Below, piece after piece: positions 55,436-62,895 of a stretch of DNA of 64,000 nt. The position numbers were made by a program, and so were the translations under genes. Position 1 is the stretch's first letter, and every line of letters begins with the position of its first letter. The notes beneath the pieces were generated by a model. It was not told where the DNA came from, searched no databases, and saw nothing but the letters and a program-made list of their open reading frames with translations. This DNA is from an uncultured Stenotrophomonas sp. (GTDB lineage Bacteria > Pseudomonadota > Gammaproteobacteria > Xanthomonadales > Xanthomonadaceae): the NCBI RefSeq assembly GCF_913778665.1, contig NZ_CAJYVQ010000011.1, positions 434,001-498,000 of the forward strand, given 5' to 3'.

Positions 55436-55870
55436 ATGACCGTACATCGCGACTTCGACCATCTCTGGCGCGACCGCTGTGACACCTCCAGCCAGCGCGC
55501 GCCGCGCGTGCTGATCCGCGTGTTCGTGGCCCCCGGTGAGCTGGAGCGCAGCGTGGCCTTCTACGAGCAATTGCAGGGCCTGGTGGCCGATGCCGGGTTT
55601 CCGTTCCCGGAGGCCGGCCTGCGCCTGGCGATGGTCGGGGCGTTCCTGCTGATCGAGGGCAGCGAGGCGGCCCTGGCGCCGTTTACCTCGACCACCGGCA
55701 CGCTGCTGGTCGATGACGTTCGGCCCTATCACGACAAACTGGTCGCTGCCGGTGCCGAGATCATCTTCCCGCTGCAGGTGGTGCCGACCGGGGCGGCGTT
55801 CAATGCGGTGCATCCCGATGGCACGGTGGTCGAGTACGTGCATCACCGGCCGGATCCGCAGGGACGGTGA
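55436..55870 (+). CDS. VOC (glyoxalase/bleomycin-resistance) superfamily protein
   Basis: The 144-residue protein has the VOC beta-alpha-beta-beta-beta outline: VLIRVFVAPGELERSVAFYE, LVDDVRPYHDKLVAAGAEII and FNAVHPDGTVVEYVHH. A single module is present, so a dimer is expected. The metal ligands and substrate cannot be assigned with confidence. It is transcribed divergently from the GH3 gene with a 337-bp gap in which I see no further gene. Confidence 0.8.
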   Translation: MTVHRDFDHLWRDRCDTSSQRAPRVLIRVFVAPGELERSVAFYEQLQGLVADAGFPFPEAGLRLAMVGAFLLIEGSEAALAPFTSTTGTLLVDDVRPYHDKLVAAGAEIIFPLQVVPTGAAFNAVHPDGTVVEYVHHRPDPQGR

Positions 55871-55961
55871 GGGGAGCACGGCCGGGCTGCGCCCGGCACC
55901 CGTAGAGGCGACATCAACGTCAAAAGGCAGAGCAACAGCAAAAGCTGGATTCCTGCGGGTA

Positions 55962-56063
55962 GGCGGGGTGGGGCCGGCTGCGGGGGACGCTGCAAGTACG
56001 TCCATGTAAACTCGGTCGCGCCATCCATGGCGCTCACGCCCCCGCAACCGGCCCCACCCCGCC
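55962..56063. repeat. Long 25-bp inverted repeat, candidate interspersed element
   Basis: GGCGGGGTGGGGCCGGCTGC followed by GGGGG (55962-55986) is repeated inverted at 56039-56063 with one mismatch in 25. The 52-base loop contains a smaller palindrome, GCGCCAT-CC-ATGGCGC. It lies in a 316-bp gene-free region with the SMAG pair. It looks like a designed terminal-inverted-repeat unit rather than a terminator, since the arms are long and no T run follows. Confidence 0.6.
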
Positions 56064-56087
56064 TTCGACAGTTTCTCGCGACCTGCA

Positions 56088-56177
56088 GTAGATCCACGCC
56101 ATGCGTGGATGCTCTTCGTTTCATTGTCGGAATATTCGATTTCGATGGAGATTCATCCACGCATGGCGTGGATCTAC
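56088..56177. repeat. SMAG/REP-like inverted dimer
   Basis: GTAGATCCACGCCATGCGTG plus GAT (56088-56110) and its inverse ending GGATCTAC (56155-56177) face each other across 44 bp. GTAG sits at both outer ends, the classic dimer form. The second unit ends 10 bp before the AraC start at 56187. Confidence 0.75.
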
Positions 56178-56186
56178 AATCCCTCC

Positions 56187-56867
56187 ATGTCCTCCCCCGC
56201 CCTGCCCTGGAATGGCACGTTGCTGCTGGAGGCTCACGTGGCGGTGCTGCAGGGCCATGCCGGTGGCAGCGACGTGCATGCGCACTACGCCCATCAGTTG
56301 TTGTTGAGCGAGGACGCGCCCTGGCAGGTCGAGATTGACGGGGTGCCGCAGCAGGGCCAGCGGCTGTGGCTGCCCTCGTTCCAGCCGCACGCGATCCTGT
56401 CGGCACCGGAATCGGGTTGCACGATGTTCCTCGAACCCGCGCATGCCGACCTCGAACAGATCCAGCAGCACCTGCACACACTGCCCGGTACTGCGGCGCA
56501 ACTGCACGACTGGCTGCCACGGCTGAGCCGCGCACAGCCACTCGACCGCCGCGTGCAGGCGGCGCTGGCCCGCATCGCCCAGCACCTGCCCGGCCCGGTG
56601 CCGGCCGCCGACATCGCCGAGGCGGCGCATCTGTCGACCAGCCAGCTGCACCGGCGTTTCCAGTCTGACCTGGCGGTGACCCTGCGCGGCTGGGTGCTGT
56701 GGCAGCGCCTGCGCATCGCGCTGGCACATCACCTGCGCGGGCACAGCCTCACCGACAGCGCACATGCCGCCGGCTTCGCCGACCTGGCCCATCTGTCGCG
56801 CAGCCTGCGCCGCATGTTCGGCATCGGTGCCGCACAGCTGCATGGCCTGCGGCTGCACGCCGCCTGA
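56187..56867 (+). CDS. AraC-family regulator (cupin-type N-terminus)
   Basis: The 226-residue protein has an N-terminal cupin-like part (HAHYAHQLLLSEDAPWQVEI) and a C-terminal AraC helix-turn-helix (ADIAEAAHLSTSQLHRRFQS, SLTDSAHAAGFADLAHLSRS, RRMFGIGAAQL). ATG 56187 is chosen because upstream in-frame codons lie in the SMAG repeat. It is convergent with the sterol desaturase-like gene, with only 9 bp between their stops. Its target is unknown. Confidence 0.83.
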   Translation: MSSPALPWNGTLLLEAHVAVLQGHAGGSDVHAHYAHQLLLSEDAPWQVEIDGVPQQGQRLWLPSFQPHAILSAPESGCTMFLEPAHADLEQIQQHLHTLPGTAAQLHDWLPRLSRAQPLDRRVQAALARIAQHLPGPVPAADIAEAAHLSTSQLHRRFQSDLAVTLRGWVLWQRLRIALAHHLRGHSLTDSAHAAGFADLAHLSRSLRRMFGIGAAQLHGLRLHAA

Positions 56868-56876
56868 CACGCTCGA

Positions 56877-57767
56877 TCACTCCTGCCTGCGCAGGCCTTC
56901 AGGTAATTCCGGCACGTCGCCATGCGGCAGCTCGCGAAACGGCGCCAGCAGCTGCCCGGGGTAATCGCGCGGATAGTCCGGCTGGCTGCCGATGCCGAGG
57001 TCGTGCTGACGCAGCCGATAGCCCGGCGCATCGAAAGCGGTCCCCAGCAGATGATCCCAGACGGTCAGGAACAGGCCGAAGTTGACGTCACCGGCGGTGC
57101 CATAGCGCATGTGGTGGAAACGGTGTAGTGGCGCCCAGGCCATTACCCGGCCCAGCACGCCGGGGCGCATGTCTACGTTGGAATGCTGCAACAGCAGCTG
57201 GATGGCGATGGCGAACGCCAGCACCGCCGCCACCGGCATCGGCAAGCCCAGCACCAGCAGCGGCAGAACCCCGCCCACCGCTTCGGCGGCCTGGTGCAGC
57301 GGGTGTTTCATCAGACCATTGAAACCGTACATCCGGGTCACGCTGTGATGCACCGCGTGCAATCGCCACAACCAATCAATGCGATGGCTTGCGTAGTGCA
57401 CCAGGGTGATGCCGAGATCAGCGCAGACGATGGCCAGCAGCACCTGCAGCGCGAATGGCCACTGCTGCGGCCAGGCCTGCCACGGAATGATTGCCGCCAG
57501 CAGCGGCACCGCGGCGATCGACAGCAGGTTAAGGCCCTCGTTGACCAGCGCATGCAGGGTGTCACGCAGACTGTCGCCGTGGTCGTGGTTGAACACGGGG
57601 TCGTACGGCCAGGCACGCTCGGCGACGAACGAGACAGCGATGGCGGCCGCCAGCAAGGCCAGCAGCCACAACGGATCACCGTGGCAGTGGCCGACCCAGA
57701 CGACGGCAGTGGCAACGAAACCCAGCAGGAACAGCGGGGCATACAGGCGGAGCATCCAGTGCTTCAT
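56877..57767 (-). CDS. Sterol desaturase / fatty acid hydroxylase family protein
   Basis: The 296-residue membrane protein has the di-iron histidine motifs in order: HYASHRIDWLWRLHAVHHS and HRFHHMRYG, with hydrophobic segments before and between. Such enzymes hydroxylate or desaturate lipids at the inner membrane using oxygen. ATG 57767 fits the first membrane segment; the frame extends to 57902 without support. The substrate is unknown. Divergent from a LysR gene (178-bp gap). Confidence 0.88.
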   Translation of the reverse strand: MKHWMLRLYAPLFLLGFVATAVVWVGHCHGDPLWLLALLAAAIAVSFVAERAWPYDPVFNHDHGDSLRDTLHALVNEGLNLLSIAAVPLLAAIIPWQAWPQQWPFALQVLLAIVCADLGITLVHYASHRIDWLWRLHAVHHSVTRMYGFNGLMKHPLHQAAEAVGGVLPLLVLGLPMPVAAVLAFAIAIQLLLQHSNVDMRPGVLGRVMAWAPLHRFHHMRYGTAGDVNFGLFLTVWDHLLGTAFDAPGYRLRQHDLGIGSQPDYPRDYPGQLLAPFRELPHGDVPELPEGLRRQE

Positions 57768-57945
57768 GGGCAACCCGGGAAGTGAGGGGCCTGCATGCTG
57801 GCGTTGCATGCGGGTTGGCGGCTTGAACAAACGGCGCAAACCGTGGGTCCGCCGCTGCTGGGTGCCATCGTGGTCGGCACCGCGTTTGCCCCATCCACGC
57901 ACCCCGCGGCTCTACAATGGCGCCCTCATCGCGCCCGGGAACGGC

Positions 57946-58851
57946 ATGGATTCCTTCAACCTGATGCGAGCCTTTCGCCGCATCGTCGAACGCGGCGGGC
58001 TGGCCCGTGCCGCCGAAGACCTGGGCATGTCGCCTGCCGGACTGAGCAAGCAGCTGCGCACGCTGGAAACCCACCTGGGCGTGGTGCTGCTGCAACGGAC
58101 TACGCGGCGCATGAGCCTGACCGAGACCGGCCATGCCTATTACCGCGAATGCTGCCGCCTGCTCGACGAGCTGGACGCGCTGGAACGCGGCATCGCCGAA
58201 CAGCGCGGTGAGGTGGCCGGGCGCCTGCGCGTCAATGCGCCGCAGTCGTTCGCGCTGAGCACGCTGTCGCCGCTGCTGCCACGGTTCCTGCAGCAGCACC
58301 CGCAGCTGTCGCTGGACCTGGTCATGGAAGACCGCCTGCTTGATGCGGTTGGCGAAGGTTTCGATGTATCGCTGCGGCTGCGTGCCGAGCTGGATGATTC
58401 ACGCCTGGTGGCACGCCGGCTGGCGTCGCTGCAGCAGGTGCTGTGCGCGGCCCCGTCGTACCTGCAGCAGCATCCGGCACCGCAGGCGGTGGACGATCTG
58501 CGGGCGCACAGCGTGCTGGCCTACAGCCTGTCCGACTCACCGGGCAGCTGGCCGTTGCTCGGCCCCGATGGCCAGGTGACGATCACCCTGCCAGCGCGCG
58601 TCACCGTCAACAACAGCCTGCTGCTGCGCGACCTGCTGTTGGCCGGCATGGGCATCGGCGCGCTGCCCTCGTTCCTGGCGGCACCCGCACTGGCCCGTGG
58701 CGAACTGCAGCAGGTGCTGCCCGACCACCGCTATCCGCCGCGCTTCGTGCATGCGGTCTACCCCACGTCGCGCCACCTGCAGCCCAAGGTGCGCGCCTTC
58801 ATCGATTTCCTGCACGCCGAGCTGCCCGCCTGCGCCGGCCTGGATTCGTAA
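57946..58851 (+). CDS. LysR-family regulator
   Basis: The 301-residue protein has the LysR helix-turn-helix (AFRRIVERGGLARAAEDLGM, SPAGLSKQLRTLETHLG) and a CrgA-like effector domain (GRLRVNAPQSFALSTLSPLL, GMGIGALPSFLAA). It may regulate the divergent sterol desaturase-like gene or the DsbA-like/cyclase genes that follow on the same strand 92 bp later. ATG 57946 is chosen from the family N-terminus. Confidence 0.88.
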   Translation: MDSFNLMRAFRRIVERGGLARAAEDLGMSPAGLSKQLRTLETHLGVVLLQRTTRRMSLTETGHAYYRECCRLLDELDALERGIAEQRGEVAGRLRVNAPQSFALSTLSPLLPRFLQQHPQLSLDLVMEDRLLDAVGEGFDVSLRLRAELDDSRLVARRLASLQQVLCAAPSYLQQHPAPQAVDDLRAHSVLAYSLSDSPGSWPLLGPDGQVTITLPARVTVNNSLLLRDLLLAGMGIGALPSFLAAPALARGELQQVLPDHRYPPRFVHAVYPTSRHLQPKVRAFIDFLHAELPACAGLDS

Positions 58852-58943
58852 CCGCCAGCGAAAACTGAGCTGCCCGAAACCCGCTGTTTCGGCCACGCTG
58901 CGCTGCCTACGCTGCCGCCTCCCCTCTCACCGATGGCAGGCAG

Positions 58944-59594
58944 ATGTCTTCCGTTCCTTCCCCCGCCACCGCTGCGCCGGTGGTCGATTTCTTCCATGAC
59001 GTGGTCTGCGGCTGGTGCTTCGTGCTGGCCCCGCGCCTGCAGCAGGCTTCGGCCGAACTCGGCATCCAGGTGCGCCACCGCAGCTTCGTGCTGCAGGACT
59101 CGCGCGCGCAGATGGTCGAGGTGTTCGGCTCGATGGAGCGCGCCAAAGCGATCATCCTGCGCCACTGGACCGACTGCGCCGCGCATGAAGACACCGCGCG
59201 CATCGATATCGAAGGCATGCGCGCACAGGACTTCGAGTATCCGTCCGGCTGGCTCGGCGCACTGGCCTGCCAGGCCGCCGGCATGCTCGGTGGCAACGAC
59301 GCCCATGGCGCGATGTTTGATGCCGTGCAATGGGCGCACCTGCACCAGCACCGCAACATCGGCGACGCCGAAGTGCTGCTGGACATCGCCGAATCGCTGG
59401 GCCACCCACGTGGCGCCTTCGCTGACCACATGCATAGCGACGCCGTGCGCCAGCGCGTGCAGGCCGATCGTGCCGAAGCCGCTGCCCTCGGCATCCGTTC
59501 CATACCCACCGTGATCGGCGGCAACGGCCTGCGCCTGCAGACCCTGCCGCTGCCACACCTGCGCCAGGCCCTGGCGCCCCTGGTCGCGGCCTGA
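58944..59594 (+). CDS. DsbA-family oxidoreductase (FrnE-like)
   Basis: The 216-residue thioredoxin-fold protein has the redox motif C22-G-W-C25 in HDVVCGWCFVLAP, a helical insertion, and the cis-Pro loop RSIPTVI near the C-terminus. There is no signal peptide, so it is cytoplasmic, like FrnE and 2-hydroxychromene-2-carboxylate isomerase relatives. It is followed after 35 bp by a cyclase-family gene on the same strand, likely in one transcript. Confidence 0.88.
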   Translation: MSSVPSPATAAPVVDFFHDVVCGWCFVLAPRLQQASAELGIQVRHRSFVLQDSRAQMVEVFGSMERAKAIILRHWTDCAAHEDTARIDIEGMRAQDFEYPSGWLGALACQAAGMLGGNDAHGAMFDAVQWAHLHQHRNIGDAEVLLDIAESLGHPRGAFADHMHSDAVRQRVQADRAEAAALGIRSIPTVIGGNGLRLQTLPLPHLRQALAPLVAA

Positions 59595-59629
59595 GCCGCA
59601 CCCTCCCCCACCCTGCAAGGAGATTTCCC

Positions 59630-60637
59630 ATGACCCCACGTACCCTGGCCACCGCGCTGGCCCTGCTGCTGGCCGGCACCACCGCTTCCACCACCGTGTC
59701 CGCGCACGAACGCGTTCCCTCCGGCCAGCAGGTCGGCACCAGCCCCTGGGGGCCGAAGGACGAGATCGGCCGCCTCAACCTGATCACCGACGCCTCGCGT
59801 GCGGCGATCCTGTCACGGGTCAGCGGCGGCAAGGCCTATGACCTGGCCACGGAATACTACGTCGGCATGCCCAGCTGGCAGGATGCCGGCGACCCGCACT
59901 ACCAGTTCTGGATGACCCACACCCCGCGTGGCACGGTGATGGACGACCCGATGGGCGTGGGCGAGACCATGAACCTCACCCGCAGCTACACCGGCACCGC
60001 ATTCTCGATGTACAGCCACACCGGCACCCACATCGATGCGCTGAACCACTTCGGCATCCATGGAAAGATCTGGAACGGCTTCGAGGCCGACAAGCATCTT
60101 GGCGACCGTGGCTGGAATGTCACCGGCATCGAGAAATTCCCGCCACTGATCGCGCGTGGCGTGCTGATCGACGTGGCCACCGCAAAGGGCGTGGACATGC
60201 TGCCTGACAGCTACCGCGTCACCCGCCAGGACCTGAAGGATGCGCTGGCACGCCAGAAGGTGGAACTGCAGCAGGGCGACGTGGTGCTGATCCGCACCGG
60301 CCGCATGCGCCTGTTCGAGCAGCCCAAGGCCTACATGGCCAACCCGCCGGGCATGGGCCTGGACGCGGCGCGCTTCCTGGTCGAGGAAGGCGGCGCGATG
60401 ATCGTCGGTGCCGACAACCTCAGCTTCGAGACCTTCCCCTCGGAGGTGTCCGACGACTACGTGCCGCTGCACACCTACCTGCTGGCCCAGCAGGGCGCAC
60501 CGATCATCGAGCTGGTGGCGCTGGACGAACTGGCCCGCGACAAGGTCTACGAGTTCGCCTTCATCGGCGGTCCGCTGAAGATCCGCGGCGGCGATGCCGC
60601 GCCGCTGCGCCCGGTCGCGCTGCCGGTCCGCCCGTAA
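59630..60637 (+). CDS. Exported cyclase-family (kynurenine formamidase-like) hydrolase
   Basis: The 335-residue protein has a Sec signal peptide (to about residue 25, TVSAHE) and a cyclase domain with the metal motif SHTGTHIDALNHF at about residues 127-139, and GADNLSFETFPSE later. The family includes metal-dependent hydrolases such as arylformamidase. The signal peptide sets it apart from cytoplasmic KynB. The start has AGGAGA about 7 bases upstream. A hairpin follows the stop. Confidence 0.85.
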   Translation: MTPRTLATALALLLAGTTASTTVSAHERVPSGQQVGTSPWGPKDEIGRLNLITDASRAAILSRVSGGKAYDLATEYYVGMPSWQDAGDPHYQFWMTHTPRGTVMDDPMGVGETMNLTRSYTGTAFSMYSHTGTHIDALNHFGIHGKIWNGFEADKHLGDRGWNVTGIEKFPPLIARGVLIDVATAKGVDMLPDSYRVTRQDLKDALARQKVELQQGDVVLIRTGRMRLFEQPKAYMANPPGMGLDAARFLVEEGGAMIVGADNLSFETFPSEVSDDYVPLHTYLLAQQGAPIIELVALDELARDKVYEFAFIGGPLKIRGGDAAPLRPVALPVRP

Positions 60638-60649
60638 CCGGGCCTGTGG

Positions 60650-60669
60650 GTGCCGACCTTGGTCGGCAC
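60650..60669. terminator. Hairpin after the cyclase gene
   Basis: GTGCCGACC-TT-GGTCGGCAC is a perfect 9-bp stem 12 bp after the stop, followed by a pyrimidine run (tcctttcccccttc). Likely terminator, or a REP unit. Confidence 0.6.
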
Positions 60670-60713
60670 TCCTTTCCCCCTTCAGCAACCTGAAACCCGG
60701 CCCGCCAATTTCA

Positions 60714-60728
60714 TTAGTAATTCTACTC
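60714..60728. promoter_or_regulatory. LexA (SOS) box upstream of imuA
   Basis: TTAGTAATTCTACTC fits TTAG-N6-TACTA, the LexA site of Xanthomonas, with one mismatch at the last base. It lies 128 bp before the imuA start, in the expected place for DNA-damage induction of imuA-imuB-dnaE2. Confidence 0.75.
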
Positions 60729-60855
60729 ATGCAGCGAGTAGCATGTCTGGTCTCAACCCCTGATACCGGCCTGTCGATACTCGCGCCATGCCCGCCGTTT
60801 CCGTCTGTTCCTGCCGCTTCCAGTCCACCCGGCGCCTCCTTTGGAGGACCGGCTG

Positions 60856-61470
60856 ATGGGTGCGGTCGTCGCCCTCGACCGGCTGCTGGACGGGCGCCAG
60901 CTGTGGCGCGGCCCGGCCCGCCAGGGGCCGGCCAGCGACCATCTGGCCAGCGGCCACCCGGCACTGGACGCACGCCTGCCCGGCGGTGGCTGGCCCACCA
61001 GCGGGCTGTGCGAGGTACTGCAGGCGGCACCCGGCGTCGGTGAGCTGGCGCTGGTCTGGCCAGCGCTGGCCAAGCTGAGCCAGCGCGACCGCCCGATCGT
61101 GCTGATCGCCCCGCCCTATCGCCCACATGCGCCGGCCTGGGCCGCAGCCGGGCTGGATCTGGCTCAGCTGCAGATCATCCACGCCGCGCCGAAGCAGGCG
61201 CTGTGGGCCGCCGAACAATGCCTGCGCTCGGCCGCCTGCGCGGCGGTGCTGTGCTGGCCACACCAGGCCGACGACCGTTCACTGCGCCGCCTGCAGGTGG
61301 CTGCCGACAGCGGCCAGTGCCTGGGCTTCGTGTTCCGCGAGGCGCAGGCGGCGCGCAATCCCTCGCCGGCCAGCCTGCGCCTGCAGCTCGACCACGGCCA
61401 GGTGCGGGTGCTGAAGTGCCGAGGCGGCCTGCCGCCGGCGCAGCCATTGCCGCTGGCCATCGCCCACTGA
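60856..61470 (+). CDS. imuA: Mutasome accessory protein ImuA
   Basis: The 204-residue RecA-like protein has HPALDARLPGGGWPTSGLCE, the ImuA/SulA-like start of the domain, then LALVWPALAKLSQRDRPIVL and VLCWPHQADDRSLRRLQVAA. ImuA works with ImuB and DnaE2 in damage-induced mutagenesis. ATG 60856 is chosen for GGAGG 8 bases upstream. It lies 9 bp before imuB, behind a LexA box. Confidence 0.9.
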   Translation: MGAVVALDRLLDGRQLWRGPARQGPASDHLASGHPALDARLPGGGWPTSGLCEVLQAAPGVGELALVWPALAKLSQRDRPIVLIAPPYRPHAPAWAAAGLDLAQLQIIHAAPKQALWAAEQCLRSAACAAVLCWPHQADDRSLRRLQVAADSGQCLGFVFREAQAARNPSPASLRLQLDHGQVRVLKCRGGLPPAQPLPLAIAH

Positions 61471-61479
61471 GGCCGCGCC

Positions 61480-62889
61480 ATGCACTGGGCCTGCCTGTTA
61501 TTGCCGCAGCTGGCGCTGGACAGCGTGCTGCGCCAGCAGCCCGACCCGCAGCGGCCACTGGTGCTGCTGCAGGGCCCGGCACAACGTCGCGTGCTGCGTG
61601 CGGTCAGCCCGGCCGCCCGCGCAGCGGGGCTGCGCCCGGGCATGCCGCTGTCGGCCGCGCAGGTGCGGGTGCAGGACCTGCACGTGCACGATTACGATCC
61701 CAGCGCCGAACAGCACACCCGCCAACTGCTGGCCAGCTGGGCCTACGCCTACAGCTCGCAGGTCAGCCTCGATTTCCCGCATGCCCTGGTGCTGGAGATC
61801 GGTGCCAGCCGCGCCCTGTTCGGTGACTGGCTGACGATCCAGCAGCGGCTGCGCAACGAACTGCACGAGCTCGGTTTCCGCCACCGCGTGGTGGCCGCAC
61901 CCACCGCGCATGCCGCACGCGTGCTCGCCAACGTCCACGATGGCCTCGGCATCGATGCGCAGCAGCTGCCGGTGGTGCTGGCACAACTGCCGTTGTCGCG
62001 CTGCGGCCTGCCCAGCGAAGCGGTGACCGTGCTCGGCCGCTCCGGCCTGCGCACACTGGGAGCCGTGCTCGAGCTGCCACGCGACAGCCTGGCCCGGCGC
62101 TTCGCACCGGAGGTACTGCAGCAGCTGGACGCATTGCGTGGCCTGCCCACCACGCCCCTGCGCTACTACCAGCCACCAGACCGGTTCGATGCGCGCATCG
62201 AGTTCGAATACGAGATCGAATCCAGCCAGGCCCTGCTGTTCCCACTGCGTCGCCTGCTGCTGGACCTGGCTGCGTTCCTGTGTTCGCGCGATGGCGGCGT
62301 GCAGCGCTTCGACCTGCATTTCGAACATGACCTGCTGCCGGCCAGCGTGCTGACCATCGGCCTGCTGGCCCCCGAGCGCGATGCTGCGTTGCTGTTCGAA
62401 ATCGCACGCAACCGCATGGAGGCCTTCGCCCTGCCCGCTGGCAGTCGCGCACTGCGCCTGCAGGCCGAGCAGCTGCCCCCGTTCGTACCGGCCGCGCGCG
62501 ACCTGTTCGACACCCGGCCGGCACAGGCGATGCCCTGGAACCAGCTGCGCGAGCGCCTGCGTGCACGACTCGGCGATGATGCTGTGCAACCGTTGGCAGT
62601 GCAGGCAGACCATCGCCCCGAACGCGCCAGTGGCACCCAGCCACCGGTCAAGCCGCCGGCTTACTGGCCGCTGCGCCCGGGCTGGCTGCTGGATACGCCG
62701 CAGCCACTGCGCGACCCGCGCCTGCGCATCGTCGCCGGCCCGGAGCGGATCGAATCGGGCTGGTGGGACCAGGCCGATGCCCGGCGTGACTATTACGTGG
62801 TGGAAACCGCGCACGGCCAGCGCGGCTGGGCGTTCCGCACCCGAAACGACCCGCATGCACCGTGGATGCTGCACGGCTGGTTCGGCTGA
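61480..62889 (+). CDS. imuB: Mutasome protein ImuB (inactive Y-family polymerase)
   Basis: The 469-residue protein is related to Y-family polymerases: MHWACLLLPQLALDSVLRQQ, AARAAGLRPGMPLSAAQVRV, then the thumb-like FRHRVVAAPTAHAARVLA and LSRCGLPSEAVTVLGRSGLR. The catalytic acidic residues at the N-terminus are absent (WACLLLP in place of the usual D-x-D-x-F), as in other ImuB. It connects DnaE2 to the beta clamp. dnaE2 follows after 6 bp. Confidence 0.93.
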   Translation: MHWACLLLPQLALDSVLRQQPDPQRPLVLLQGPAQRRVLRAVSPAARAAGLRPGMPLSAAQVRVQDLHVHDYDPSAEQHTRQLLASWAYAYSSQVSLDFPHALVLEIGASRALFGDWLTIQQRLRNELHELGFRHRVVAAPTAHAARVLANVHDGLGIDAQQLPVVLAQLPLSRCGLPSEAVTVLGRSGLRTLGAVLELPRDSLARRFAPEVLQQLDALRGLPTTPLRYYQPPDRFDARIEFEYEIESSQALLFPLRRLLLDLAAFLCSRDGGVQRFDLHFEHDLLPASVLTIGLLAPERDAALLFEIARNRMEAFALPAGSRALRLQAEQLPPFVPAARDLFDTRPAQAMPWNQLRERLRARLGDDAVQPLAVQADHRPERASGTQPPVKPPAYWPLRPGWLLDTPQPLRDPRLRIVAGPERIESGWWDQADARRDYYVVETAHGQRGWAFRTRNDPHAPWMLHGWFG

Positions 62890-62895
62890 GCCGCC

